NCBI GenBank assembly: GCA_903821875.1
Contig: CAIJMU010000126.1
Coordinates: 1-64,000 of the forward strand
Source: an uncultured Spirochaetota bacterium
GTDB taxonomy: Bacteria; Spirochaetota; Spirochaetia; Treponematales; Rectinemataceae
DNA: 64,000 nucleotides
Direction of reading: 5' to 3'
Below, in pieces: positions 33,185-41,635 of the stretch. The position numbers and the translations under genes are program-made. The notes beneath the pieces are model-generated. The model was not told the origin of the DNA and did not search any database. It worked only from the letters and a program-made list of their open reading frames with translations. How positions within the stretch are numbered: the first letter of the stretch is position 1; each line of letters opens with the position of its first letter.

Positions 33185-33427
33185 GTGACCCTGACCTTCA
33201 CCCCGGAAGCCGTGACGCGGCTCGCCGACATAGCGGCCACCGCCAACGCCCGGACCGAGAACATAGGTGCGCGCAGGCTCCAGACCGTAATGGAAAGGCT
33301 CCTCGAGGAACTCTCCTTCGAGGCGCCCGACATGCACGGGACCTCGGTCGTCATCGATCCTGCCTTTGTGGACGCGAGGTTCAAGGACTTCGCCGAGCGG
33401 CAGGATCTGAGCAGGTACATACTATGA
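33185..33427 (+). pseudogene. hslU: HslU C-terminal domain after the TAG
   Basis: Same frame as the N-terminal part. The segment keeps [21 protein letters not shown]-type sensor-2 residues (ENIGARRL) and the conserved end DLSRYIL, which inserts into HslV. A GTG at 33185 could restart translation, but the nearby GGAGG ends only two bases before it, so restart would be poor. The intact C-terminus argues that the break is recent or bypassed. Confidence 0.8.
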
Positions 33428-33469
33428 TGGTCCCAAGGACGGCTTGCCTGCCCTCCGGGCTGATTCCGG

Positions 33470-33497
33470 TAAAGCCCCCGTTTATTCCCTCCGATGT
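33470..33497 (+). promoter_or_regulatory. Sigma-28-like promoter before flgB
   Basis: TAAA (33470-33473), 16 bases and TCCGATGT (33490-33497) resemble the FliA consensus TAAA-N15-GCCGATAA, one base longer in the spacer. It would start the flagellar string about 40 bases before flgB. Confidence 0.45.
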
Positions 33498-33545
33498 ACA
33501 AAGGTGTACGAAGTCCAGCGGAGCTTTTGTGCTCAGGAGCATCTG

Positions 33546-33965
33546 ATGTTCGAGGACAGCACTTTCGGAAAGACGACCGGCATTCTCAAGCGTGGGCTCG
33601 ACGTGGCACTGCTGCGTCGGGAGGTCATAGCCAACAACATCGCCAACGCGGATGTGCCCAATTTCAAGCGATCCACCCTGAGCTTCGAGTCGAGCCTCAA
33701 GAAGGCCCTCGATTCCGCGTCCCAGAAGCCCCTCCTCGAGATGACGACCAGCGATCCGAAGCACATGGGGAACTGGAACGTGACTGACTGGCGCACAGTG
33801 GAACCCCGGAGGACCCTCGACTATCTCACGACATCCAAGAACAACGGCAACAACGTGGACGCCGAGCAGGAAATGATGGACTCCCTCACCAACCAGCTCG
33901 AGTACACCCTGATGATCCAGGCCGAAAGCTACGAGTTCAACCAGATGAACTCGGTACTGAAGTAA
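33546..33965 (+). CDS. flgB: Flagellar proximal rod protein FlgB
   Basis: 139 residues starting at the ATG at 33546 with AGGAG six bases upstream. The rod signature REVIANNIANADVPNFKR is near the N-terminus and the C-terminal helix (EMMDSLTNQLEYTLMIQAESYEFNQMNSVLK-type) is complete. FlgB forms the base of the periplasmic rod above the MS ring. First gene of the flagellar string, with a sigma-28-like promoter upstream. Confidence 0.96.
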   Translation: MFEDSTFGKTTGILKRGLDVALLRREVIANNIANADVPNFKRSTLSFESSLKKALDSASQKPLLEMTTSDPKHMGNWNVTDWRTVEPRRTLDYLTTSKNNGNNVDAEQEMMDSLTNQLEYTLMIQAESYEFNQMNSVLK

Positions 33966-33979
33966 GAGGAGATTGAGAC

Positions 33980-34435
33980 ATGGGTCTTTTCACGTCGATC
34001 AACATAGCCGCCAGCGGCATGACCGCCGAACGCCTCAGGTCGGACGTCATATCCGACAACATCGCCAACGCGAGCACCACGCGCACCGAAGAGGGCGGCC
34101 CCTTCCAGAGGAGCCGCGTCATCCTCCGTCCGCGCGTCGACCAGCCGTATTTCAGGATGCCCTTCCTTCCCGAGGGGCTCGACAACGGAATGGGGCAGGG
34201 CGTACGGGTTTCGGAAATCCAGAAGGACCCGAGTCCGCCACGCCTCGTCTACGATCCCACGCATCCCGACGCGATCAAGTCGGGTCCCGAAGCCGGCTAT
34301 GTCGAGATGCCGAACGTCAACATCGTGACGGAAATGGTGGACATGATCGCTGCATCACGCGCCTACGAGGCGAACTCGGCCATGGCCAACGGGTCCAAGG
34401 CCATGTTCCTCAAGGCCCTCGAGATCGGGAGGTAA
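33980..34435 (+). CDS. flgC: Flagellar proximal rod protein FlgC
   Basis: 151 residues. N-terminal SINIAASGMTAERLRSDVIS and NIANASTTRT are the rod/hook family signature, and the C-terminal YVEMPNVNIVTEMVDMIAAS and SRAYEANS are typical. AGGAG lies eight bases before the ATG. It forms the proximal rod with FlgB and FlgF. Close spacing on both sides puts it in the flagellar operon. Confidence 0.97.
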   Translation: MGLFTSINIAASGMTAERLRSDVISDNIANASTTRTEEGGPFQRSRVILRPRVDQPYFRMPFLPEGLDNGMGQGVRVSEIQKDPSPPRLVYDPTHPDAIKSGPEAGYVEMPNVNIVTEMVDMIAASRAYEANSAMANGSKAMFLKALEIGR

Positions 34436-34438
34436 GCA

Positions 34439-34915
34439 ATGGCCATCGGAGCTATAGGAGCAGGAGGTCTCGACCTCAACGCATTCACGACAGCGCTTGC
34501 GAAGGCGAACGGCGTCCAGTACACTGGCAGTGGAGACACAGGGCTTGCTTTGACAGGCCTCGGACTGAACCCGACGGCGGATGGCGCCTCGGGGATCGAT
34601 GGAATAGGGATGGATGGAATTGGGCTTTCCGCAGCGGACATCGGGCTCGCGCGCGCCGGAGGATCGGCTTCGCGCAAGGCACCGGCGAAGGGGCCGGGCA
34701 GCTTCGAGGACGCCCTCCTCAAGGCCATGGACGGGGTCAATGCCGACCAGAAAAAAACGTCGAACCTCATAGAACAGATGGTCGTGGCGCCGGATTCCGT
34801 CAATGCCCACGATGTGACGATAGCGATGGCGGAGGCGAATCTTTCGTTGAACCTCGCGCGGACGATCCTCGACAGGATCACCCGCGGATGGAAGGAAGTG
34901 ATCAACACGAGGTAG
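34439..34915 (+). CDS. fliE: Flagellar MS ring-rod adaptor FliE
   Basis: 158 residues, about 50 longer than most FliE. The conserved half is C-terminal: SFEDALLKAMDGVNADQKKT, NLIEQMV, SVNAHDVTIAMAEANLSLNL and ILDRITRGWKEVINTR. The first 80 residues are glycine-rich with repeats such as GIDGIGMDGIG and look disordered. FliE joins the MS ring to the rod. The gene starts three bases after flgC. Confidence 0.93.
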   Translation: MAIGAIGAGGLDLNAFTTALAKANGVQYTGSGDTGLALTGLGLNPTADGASGIDGIGMDGIGLSAADIGLARAGGSASRKAPAKGPGSFEDALLKAMDGVNADQKKTSNLIEQMVVAPDSVNAHDVTIAMAEANLSLNLARTILDRITRGWKEVINTR

Positions 34916-34966
34916 GCGGAACGAACGCCAGCGGAAGCGGTTTGGGGAAATCGCTTCGGGTGGCAG

Positions 34967-34981
34967 CCGCCGGAACGGCGG
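34967..34981 (+). repeat. Small hairpin in the fliE-fliF gap
   Basis: CCGCCG and CGGCGG pair around GAA in the 121-base gap between fliE and fliF. No T-run follows. It may be an mRNA stability or processing element. Confidence 0.4.
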
Positions 34982-35036
34982 GTGGGTCTTCGGGCCTTCC
35001 TGACGTGGCCTCGCATGCATCGGTACTGGGGGGAAC

Positions 35037-36743
35037 ATGAACGAATTCTTCAAGAAGCTTATGGACCAGGTCGGGAAACTCTGGGGCAAATGGACCCTGG
35101 TGCAGAAGCTGGTGCTCGGCGGCGTCGTCCTCGCGGCCATCGTGGGCGTCGTAGCGCTCCTGTCGGTCTCGTCCACACCGACGATGGTGAAACTGCTCCA
35201 GACGCCGCTTGCCAGCGACGACGAGCTCAGGCAGATCACCAGCCGCCTCGATACCGAAGGCATCCCCTACCAGGTCGGCGAGGGCCGCCTGCTCCTCGTG
35301 AAAGACCAGAAGACAGCCCTCCGGGCCAAGGCCATCCTCATCCGTGAGGATCTCATCCCCAAGGGCACCGATCCCTGGGCCATCTTCGACCTCGAACGCT
35401 GGACCCTCACCGACTTCGAGCGCAACGTCAACCTCCGCAGGGCCATCACCGAGTCGGTCAAGCGCCACATCGAGGCCCTCGATGATGTGGACAAGGCCAG
35501 TGTCACGATCGTGATGCCCGAGAAGGAGCTGTTCCAGACCGACCAGAGGCCGGTGACCGCCTCCGTCATCCTCTTCCCCAAGCCAGGCGCTGACCTGTCG
35601 CAGAACCGCAAAAAGATCGAAGGAATACAGAGGATCCTCAAGTTCGCCGTCGAGGGGCTTGCGGACGAGAACATAGTGATCACCGACAAAGACGGTATTA
35701 TCCTGAACGATTTCACCAACCTCGCCGACTTCGACCGCCTCCAGCAGACCAAGCAGGAGCAAAAGATAATCCAGGAACTCGAGGCCAAGTACCGGGCCCT
35801 CGTCCTCAAGGCGCTCCAGCAGATCTACACCGCCGACCGCGTCCGGGACCTCAATATCAAGATCGACATGGACATGTCGAAGAAGATCGTCAAGACCGAG
35901 GAATACTATCCGGTGACGATCAAGCCCAGGACTCCGGGCTCTCCCTACGACGACTCTGAAATCGTACCATCCATCACGGTATCGAAAAACACAAATACGA
36001 CCACCTGGGAGGGTACGGGCTTCAATCCCGAGGGCCCGGCCGGCGCCGAGGCGCAGACGGCCCCGGCCTACAAGGACCTCCAGAACATGGTCGGCAAGAT
36101 GACGCAGAACCAGACGACGCAGAACGAGGACGTCAACAAGCGCAACATCGACGAGATCCATTCTCCGGGCATCGAGCGGGTCACGGTCTCGGCCAACATC
36201 GACGGGCAGTGGAACTGGAAGTTCGACAAGAGCGGCAAGGCGGTGATCACGCCCCAGGGTGGCCTGGACCGCGAGTACCTCGCCGTGCCCGCCGAGGAGC
36301 TCAAGCAGGCGGAGGCCCTCGTCCAGAACGCCATCGGCTACGACAAGTCGCGGGGCGATTCCGTGACAGTACAGAACATCCGGGTCGACCGTTCCGTCCA
36401 GTTCAAGGCAGAGGACCAGGACTACCGCAACCAGCAGCAGTTCAACCAGATCATCCTCTACTCGCTCATCGGATTGTCCATACTCATGATCGCGTTCATC
36501 ATTTTCAGGATCGTGTCCCGTGAACTCGAGCGCCGCCGCAGGATAGCGGAGGAGAAACGGGCCCTTGAGCAGCAGATGCTCCGCGAGAACGCGATCCGCC
36601 AGGCCGAGGAGCAGCAGATCGAGGTGTCGATGTCCGTCGAGGAGAGGAAGCGCCTCGAGCTCCAGGAGCATGCCATCAACATGGCCAAGGACCACCCCGA
36701 GGACGTCGCACAGCTCATCCGCACCTGGATCAGGGAGGAGTAG
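35037..36743 (+). CDS. fliF: Flagellar MS ring protein FliF
   Basis: 568 residues with two membrane segments (about 22-46 and 473-492) bracketing the periplasmic ring-building motifs. Conserved parts include TPLASDDELRQITSRLDTEG, ERNVNLRRAITESVKRHIEAL and the C-terminal cytoplasmic FliG-binding tail (residues about 495-568). FliF forms the ring in the inner membrane on which the whole periplasmic flagellum is built. A 121-base gap with a small hairpin separates it from fliE; fliG follows after three bases. Confidence 0.97.
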   Translation: MNEFFKKLMDQVGKLWGKWTLVQKLVLGGVVLAAIVGVVALLSVSSTPTMVKLLQTPLASDDELRQITSRLDTEGIPYQVGEGRLLLVKDQKTALRAKAILIREDLIPKGTDPWAIFDLERWTLTDFERNVNLRRAITESVKRHIEALDDVDKASVTIVMPEKELFQTDQRPVTASVILFPKPGADLSQNRKKIEGIQRILKFAVEGLADENIVITDKDGIILNDFTNLADFDRLQQTKQEQKIIQELEAKYRALVLKALQQIYTADRVRDLNIKIDMDMSKKIVKTEEYYPVTIKPRTPGSPYDDSEIVPSITVSKNTNTTTWEGTGFNPEGPAGAEAQTAPAYKDLQNMVGKMTQNQTTQNEDVNKRNIDEIHSPGIERVTVSANIDGQWNWKFDKSGKAVITPQGGLDREYLAVPAEELKQAEALVQNAIGYDKSRGDSVTVQNIRVDRSVQFKAEDQDYRNQQQFNQIILYSLIGLSILMIAFIIFRIVSRELERRRRIAEEKRALEQQMLRENAIRQAEEQQIEVSMSVEERKRLELQEHAINMAKDHPEDVAQLIRTWIREE

Positions 36744-36746
36744 GTC

Positions 36747-37838
36747 ATGGCCAAGCAGGCAGCCGCGAAGGGCGGCGGTGGCGGAGGTGGAGGGCAGGCA
36801 GCCGCGCAGCCCGGCAAGAAGGAAAAACCCAAGTCGGTGAAGGACATGAATGGCCGCCAGAAAGCCGCCATATTCCTGGTCACCCTGGGCTCCGAGATCT
36901 CTGCCGAGATTTTCAAGCACCTCCGTGAGGACGAGATCGAGACCCTCACCTTCGAGATCGCCCGTCTTGATTCGGTCGAGTCCGAGCACAAGGACCAGGT
37001 CCTGGCCGAGTTCCAGGAGCTGATGATGGCCCAGGAGTTCATCTCCTCCGGCGGCATCGACTACGCGCGGGAACTCCTCGAGAAGGCCCTCGGATCGCAG
37101 AAGGCCATAGATGTAATCAATCGGCTGACCTCTTCCTTGCAGGTACGGCCCTTCGACTTCATCCGCCGCACCGATCCGGCCCACCTGCTCAACTTCATCC
37201 AGACGGAGCACCCTCAGACCATCGCCCTCATCCTGGCCTACCTCGAGCCCAACAAGTCCGCCTATATCCTCCAGAAACTCCCGCACGAGATCCAGGCCGA
37301 CATAGCCAAGCGCATCGCAGGAATGGACCGGACCTCGCCCGAGACCCTGCGCGAAGTCGAGCGCGTCCTCGAAAAGAAGCTCTCGACGCTGTCGAGCGAG
37401 GATTTCACGGCCGCAGGTGGCGTCGAATCCATCGTCGAGATCCTCAACCTTGTCGACCGAACCTCGGAAAAAGGCATCATCGAGGCCCTTGAGGAAGATT
37501 CGCCGGACCTGGCCGAGGAGATCAAGAAGAAGATGTTCGTGTTCGAGGATATTGTCCTCCTCGACGACCGGTCCATCCAGAAGGTCATGCGCGAGGTCGA
37601 TGCCCAGGAGCTCGCCAAGGCGCTCAAGGGTGTCGACAACGAGGTGCAGGAGAAGATCTACAAGAACATGTCCAAGCGCGCCGCGACGATGCTCAAGGAG
37701 GACATGGAGTACATGGGTCCCCTCCGCCTGAAGGACGTCGAGGAAGCCCAGCAGAAGATAGTATCAATTATCAGGAGTCTGGAAGAGAAGGGCGAGATCA
37801 TCATCTCGCGAGGAGAAGGCGATGAATTGGTCCAATAG
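36747..37838 (+). CDS. fliG: Flagellar switch protein FliG with poly-Gly N-terminus
   Basis: 363 residues. A 35-residue N-terminal extension includes eight Gly in a row (residues 9-16). The usual N domain then starts at NGRQKAAIFLVTLGSEISAEI. The middle EHPQ motif (FIQTEHPQTIALILAYL) and the C-terminal charged torque helix (EDIVLLDDRSIQKVMREVDAQEL) are complete. FliG couples the stator to the rotor ring. GGAG six bases before the ATG. Many spirochaetes carry two FliG; only one is in this window. Confidence 0.96.
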   Translation: MAKQAAAKGGGGGGGGQAAAQPGKKEKPKSVKDMNGRQKAAIFLVTLGSEISAEIFKHLREDEIETLTFEIARLDSVESEHKDQVLAEFQELMMAQEFISSGGIDYARELLEKALGSQKAIDVINRLTSSLQVRPFDFIRRTDPAHLLNFIQTEHPQTIALILAYLEPNKSAYILQKLPHEIQADIAKRIAGMDRTSPETLREVERVLEKKLSTLSSEDFTAAGGVESIVEILNLVDRTSEKGIIEALEEDSPDLAEEIKKKMFVFEDIVLLDDRSIQKVMREVDAQELAKALKGVDNEVQEKIYKNMSKRAATMLKEDMEYMGPLRLKDVEEAQQKIVSIIRSLEEKGEIIISRGEGDELVQ

Positions 37839-37857
37839 CCTCCTCCTCTCTCGATGT

Positions 37858-37884
37858 CGCGGATTCGCGTACCGCGAATCCGCG
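37858..37884 (+). repeat. Perfect 12-bp hairpin between fliG and fliH
   Basis: CGCGGATTCGCG (37858-37869) and CGCGAATCCGCG (37873-37884) pair completely around a three-base loop TAC. It begins 19 bases after the fliG stop in a 194-base gap. No T-run follows, so it is more likely an RNase barrier, attenuator or protein site than an intrinsic terminator. A TACAAT hexamer at about 37914-37919 downstream may be a -10 box. Confidence 0.85.
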
Positions 37885-38032
37885 CGTGACTACTGTCGCG
37901 AGGGGACGAACTTGTACAATAGCCCACCGCCCGTCCGATGCCGAAGCGCTGCCTCCGGCAGGCCTTCACGCCACCGCAGCATGCGCGCCAGGGAAAGGTC
38001 CGGCAAGGCCATGTCCGCCCACGGGGTGACCT

Positions 38033-38965
38033 ATGCCGACTAAGCACATATTCCGGCCCGGCGAGATAGTCGCCCTGCAGTCGAGGATGATCATCGGCCA
38101 GCTTGCCCCCGAGGGCAAGGCGGAACTGGAGGTGGCAGAGGACGACGCGGACGCTATCCCCGAATACACCGGTCCGACCGCCGACGACCTCCGTCGCGAG
38201 GCGGAGCTGTTCAAGGCCACCTGGGAGGCCGAAAAAGACAAGATGGTCACCCTGGCACGGGCCGAGGCGCTGACAATCCGGAAGGATGCCGAGGCGGCGG
38301 CCTTCGAGGAGGTCCGGCGCAAGAGCAACGAAGCGCAGAAGATACGGAAGGAAGCCGAGGAAGCCGCCACCCGCATCGTTTCCGATGCCGAGTCGAGGAT
38401 CGCAGAACTCGAGTCGCAGGCTATCGCCAAGGTCGAGGCAGCCGAGAAGGAAGCAACCAAACGAGGCCGCGAGGCCGGCCGCGACGAGGGTTTCAAGGAA
38501 GGTGTGGGCGAGGTCGAGCGCCTGGTCACTCGCATCCACGTCATCCTAGACCGTGCGATGGAAAAGCGGGGGGAGATCCTCGAGCAGGCGGAGACGCAGG
38601 TCGTAGAGCTCGTGCTCCTGGTAGCCCGCAAGGTTGTCAAGGTCATCTCCGAGAACCAGAAATCGGTTGTAGTGCAGAACATCCAGCAGGCCTTGAGGAA
38701 ACTCAAGACCAAGGCCGACGTGGTCGTGCGGGTCAACATGGCTGACCTCGAGCTGACCAGCTCCCACATCAAGGATTTTGTCCAGATGGCCGAGAATGCC
38801 CGGAGTCTCACTGTCGTCGAGGATACGACCATCGACCGCGGAGGCTGTGTCATCGAGACCGATTTCGGCGAGATCGACGCTCGCATCTCCAGCCAGCTGT
38901 CCGAGCTCGAGGACCGCATCCTCGAGGTCTCGCCCATCCGTGCCCGCGGAAAGGCCCTGCCCTAA
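38033..38965 (+). CDS. fliH: Flagellar export apparatus protein FliH
   Basis: 310 residues. The long central part (about 60-180) is a charged coiled coil (EAEKDKMVTLARAEA, IRKEAEEAATRIVSDAES), and the C-terminal domain (about 190-310) has the FliH/V-ATPase E-subunit-like pattern (VVELVLLVARKVVKVISENQ). FliH binds FliI and controls export ATP use at the base of the flagellum. It follows a 194-base gap with a strong hairpin; fliI starts directly at its stop. Confidence 0.92.
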   Translation: MPTKHIFRPGEIVALQSRMIIGQLAPEGKAELEVAEDDADAIPEYTGPTADDLRREAELFKATWEAEKDKMVTLARAEALTIRKDAEAAAFEEVRRKSNEAQKIRKEAEEAATRIVSDAESRIAELESQAIAKVEAAEKEATKRGREAGRDEGFKEGVGEVERLVTRIHVILDRAMEKRGEILEQAETQVVELVLLVARKVVKVISENQKSVVVQNIQQALRKLKTKADVVVRVNMADLELTSSHIKDFVQMAENARSLTVVEDTTIDRGGCVIETDFGEIDARISSQLSELEDRILEVSPIRARGKALP

Positions 38966-40441
38966 ATGATCCGTACTACGAAGACCTTCTCGAAGTACCT
39001 CGCAGCGGTCGAGCGTACCGATCCTATCAAGTATGTCGGCCGGGTTACCAAGGTCCTCGGGCTCCTGGTGGAATCCCGGGGGCCGAGCGCTGTCATCGGG
39101 GAGGTCTGCCAGATCCTCTCCCCGAGGTCGGGCAAGTCATCATACGCCGAGGTGGTGGGCCTCCGCGAGGACGCTGTGCAGCTGATGTCCTACGAGGCCC
39201 TCGAGGGCATCGAGGTCGGCTGTCCGGTCGTGGCCACCGGCGAGCAGCTCCACGTCCCCGTTTCCGACCGCCTCCTCGGTCGGGTCCTCGATTCCATGGG
39301 CCGTCCCGCCGACGGGAAGGGCGACATCTCCTCGGAGCTCTTCTACCCCGCGGTGGCCAAGCCACCGAACGCCCTCACCCGGAAGCGCATAACGCGCCGC
39401 GTCGTGACTGGCGTGCGCGCCATCGATGGCCTCATCCCCCTCGGGCGCGGCCAGCGCATGGGCATCTTCGCCGGTTCGGGGGTCGGCAAGTCCACACTCC
39501 TGGGCATGATAGCCCGCAACACCGACGCCGATGTCAACGTGATCGCCCTGATCGGCGAGCGAGGCCGCGAGGTCCGTGAGTTCCTGGAGAACGACCTGGG
39601 CCCCGAGGGTCTGGCCCGGTCCGTCGTAATTGTCTCGACCTCGGACACACCCCCGCTGGCAAGGCTCAGGGGAGCCTACGTGGCTTCGGCCGTCGCCGAG
39701 TATTTCCGCGACCAGGGCAAGGATGTGATGCTCCTCTTCGATTCGGTGACCCGCTTCGCACGAGCCCAGCGCGAGATAGGGCTGGCCGCGGGCGAGCCAC
39801 CGACCACGCGCGGCTACACTCCCTCGGTCTTCGATTCGATGCCCAAGCTCCTCGAGCGCTCGGGTACCTCCGAAAAGGGTTCCATCACCGGCATCTACAC
39901 GATCCTGGTGGACGGCGATGACATGGACGAGCCCGTGGCTGACACAGTCCGCGGAATCCTCGATGGGCACATCGTCCTCGACCGGAAGCTCGCCGAACGC
40001 TACCACTACCCGGCAATCGACGCGCTGAAGTCCGTATCGCGGCTCACCGGTGCCGTCACCGGGCCTGCAACCCGCAAGGTCATGGGCTATGTCCGGAAGC
40101 AGCTCGCCATCTATTCCGAAAACGAGGACATGATAACCATCGGCGCCTACGTGAAGGGTTCGAACGCCGAGGTGGACGAGGCCATCGACCGACGCCCCGT
40201 CGTACTTGATTTCCTCACCCAGGATATCGAGGACCGGGCTCCCATCGCCGATACGCTCCGGAAGCTGGGTGGTATTGCTGGCATCGAGATTTCACCCGAA
40301 GAGGTCGCCGAGGCTTCCCGCGCAGGCGAAGAAAGGATCCGCATAGTCGTGAGCGGCGATTTCGACGATGATGTGCTGGACGGCGGGAACCCAGGCCTTG
40401 CGCAGGCCCGGAAACCAGCGACAACGGGAGGCGGGGCATGA
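38966..40441 (+). CDS. fliI: Flagellar export ATPase FliI
   Basis: 491 residues, F1-beta-like. Walker A is GSGVGKSTLLG, with the preceding RGQRMGIFA; Walker B region VMLLFDSVTRFARAQREIGLA; ARGYTPSVF-type stretch and the C-terminal helical domain are complete. The start codon follows the fliH stop with no gap (TAAATG). It powers early steps of flagellar protein export. fliJ overlaps the end. Confidence 0.97.
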   Translation: MIRTTKTFSKYLAAVERTDPIKYVGRVTKVLGLLVESRGPSAVIGEVCQILSPRSGKSSYAEVVGLREDAVQLMSYEALEGIEVGCPVVATGEQLHVPVSDRLLGRVLDSMGRPADGKGDISSELFYPAVAKPPNALTRKRITRRVVTGVRAIDGLIPLGRGQRMGIFAGSGVGKSTLLGMIARNTDADVNVIALIGERGREVREFLENDLGPEGLARSVVIVSTSDTPPLARLRGAYVASAVAEYFRDQGKDVMLLFDSVTRFARAQREIGLAAGEPPTTRGYTPSVFDSMPKLLERSGTSEKGSITGIYTILVDGDDMDEPVADTVRGILDGHIVLDRKLAERYHYPAIDALKSVSRLTGAVTGPATRKVMGYVRKQLAIYSENEDMITIGAYVKGSNAEVDEAIDRRPVVLDFLTQDIEDRAPIADTLRKLGGIAGIEISPEEVAEASRAGEERIRIVVSGDFDDDVLDGGNPGLAQARKPATTGGGA

Positions 40442-40902
40442 AGCGCTTCCGTTTCAAGCTGGCCCACCTTCTTGAGCTGCGTGCCTTCCATGAAAAACGC
40501 TCCGAACTCGCACTCGCGGAGAAGGCCGGAGCCTGCGCCGTCCTCGAGGGTCGCATCGAGGCAAACCTCGAGTCGAGGGCGAAGGCCATCAAGGAGCGGT
40601 CAGGGCGGGCTCTTTCAATCCCTGATTTCATGGCTTCGGAGCTGTACCGTGCGAGGCTCGACAGCGAGCGTGAGCGCCTTTCCGCCGAGCTGCTGAAAGC
40701 GGAGTCGGAGCGCGAGAAGGCACGTGCGGAATATCTTTCCAAGAGGCGCGACCGCGAGGCGGTCGACAAGCTGCGCGAGAGGCGCGAGGCGGATTACTAC
40801 CGTCTTGCAGCCCGCGAGGAAACGAAGGCCCTCGACGACCTGGTCAGGAGGCCGGCCTACGGCGCTTCATCCAGGCCCACTGTCGGGGCGGGGAGTCGAT
40901 AG
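40438..40902 (+). CDS. fliJ: Flagellar export protein FliJ
   Basis: 154 residues of almost pure charged coiled coil (FRFKLAHLLELRAFHEKRSELAL at the start, LDSERERLSAELLKAESERE in the middle). Size, composition and position right after fliI identify FliJ, the stalk-like subunit of the export ATPase. It overlaps fliI by four bases. Confidence 0.9.
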   Translation: MKRFRFKLAHLLELRAFHEKRSELALAEKAGACAVLEGRIEANLESRAKAIKERSGRALSIPDFMASELYRARLDSERERLSAELLKAESEREKARAEYLSKRRDREAVDKLRERREADYYRLAAREETKALDDLVRRPAYGASSRPTVGAGSR

Positions 40903-40905
40903 GAC

Positions 40906-41538
40906 ATGGCAGGCATCGGCAAACCGCGTGTGCTCGGAAGGGTCGCGCTACTCCTTATTCTCATCATCGCCCTCGTGGCGGGTGGTCTCGTATGGTTCGA
41001 CTGGCTTGGCCTCGTCAATGCCAAGTCGGTGCTTGGTCCCGCCTACCGCCTGGTCGGCATACAGGCCAGGAAGAGCTCGACCATTCCAGTGACCAGTCCC
41101 ACCCTCCTCGACGAGGAGCGCTTCGCCAAGCGCCTCGAATCGCTGACCATCCGTTCCGAAGAGCTCGACAAGCGTGAGTCGGAGCTGGTCAAAGCCGAGT
41201 CCGGTTCCGGGCAGAAGGTGCAGGAGCTCGAGGATAGGGTCCGCGCCCTCGATGATCGAGAGAAATCCTTCAACGAGACGATGAAACAGTACGATGATAG
41301 AAAGGCCAACGTCGCGCAGAATGCCGTCTACCTGACTGGCATGCCGCCGGCGAAGGCCGTGGAGATCCTGAAGGCGCTCGATGACCAGTCGGTCATCGAC
41401 CTCTTCAGGGCTGTCGAATCGCAGGCCAAGGCTGCCGGCACACCCTCCATCGTTCCCTATTGGCTCTCCCTGATGCCGCCGATCCGATCGGCCGACATCC
41501 AGCGGAAAATGACGATCAAGCCCTCCGCCTTCCCCTGA
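40906..41538 (+). CDS. flbB: Spirochaete flagellar collar protein FlbB
   Basis: 210 residues: one N-terminal membrane segment (about 12-32), a coiled coil (about 60-125, ERFAKRLESLTIRSEELDKRE), then a MgtE-N-like domain (VYLTGMPPAKAVEILKALDDQ) as in MotE/FlbB proteins. In spirochaetes FlbB builds the periplasmic collar that recruits other collar parts and supports the stators. Its place after fliJ matches other treponemes. The call is from topology, domain and position. Confidence 0.85.
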   Translation: MAGIGKPRVLGRVALLLILIIALVAGGLVWFDWLGLVNAKSVLGPAYRLVGIQARKSSTIPVTSPTLLDEERFAKRLESLTIRSEELDKRESELVKAESGSGQKVQELEDRVRALDDREKSFNETMKQYDDRKANVAQNAVYLTGMPPAKAVEILKALDDQSVIDLFRAVESQAKAAGTPSIVPYWLSLMPPIRSADIQRKMTIKPSAFP

Positions 41539-41543
41539 GGTCC

Positions 41544-41582
41544 GGAGCGCTCCCCCGTCATGGAGAGGAGAAAGGAGCGCTC
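41544..41582 (+). promoter_or_regulatory. Paired GAGCGCTC boxes around the fliK ribosome site
   Basis: The nine-base GGAGCGCTC occurs at 41544 and 41574. Since GAGCGCTC is self-complementary, the two copies can pair as an 8-bp stem; the loop contains the very strong GGAGAGGAGAAAGG ribosome-binding region of fliK. Confidence 0.45.
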
Positions 41583-41635
41583 GTACGATCGCAAACGCAT
41601 CGAACATAATTGCGAAGGTTCCTGCCCAGGCCTCC

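Noticed and set aside
34902-37286. 794-codon open frame on the minus strand over fliF and fliG
   Set aside because: Leu/Asp/Glu/Val-rich composition is the mirror of the flagellar genes; both flagellar genes are certain.
40150-40170. GGTTCGAA-like sequence suggesting a tRNA T-loop
   Set aside because: It lies inside fliI and no cloverleaf arms surround it. No tRNA was found in the window.
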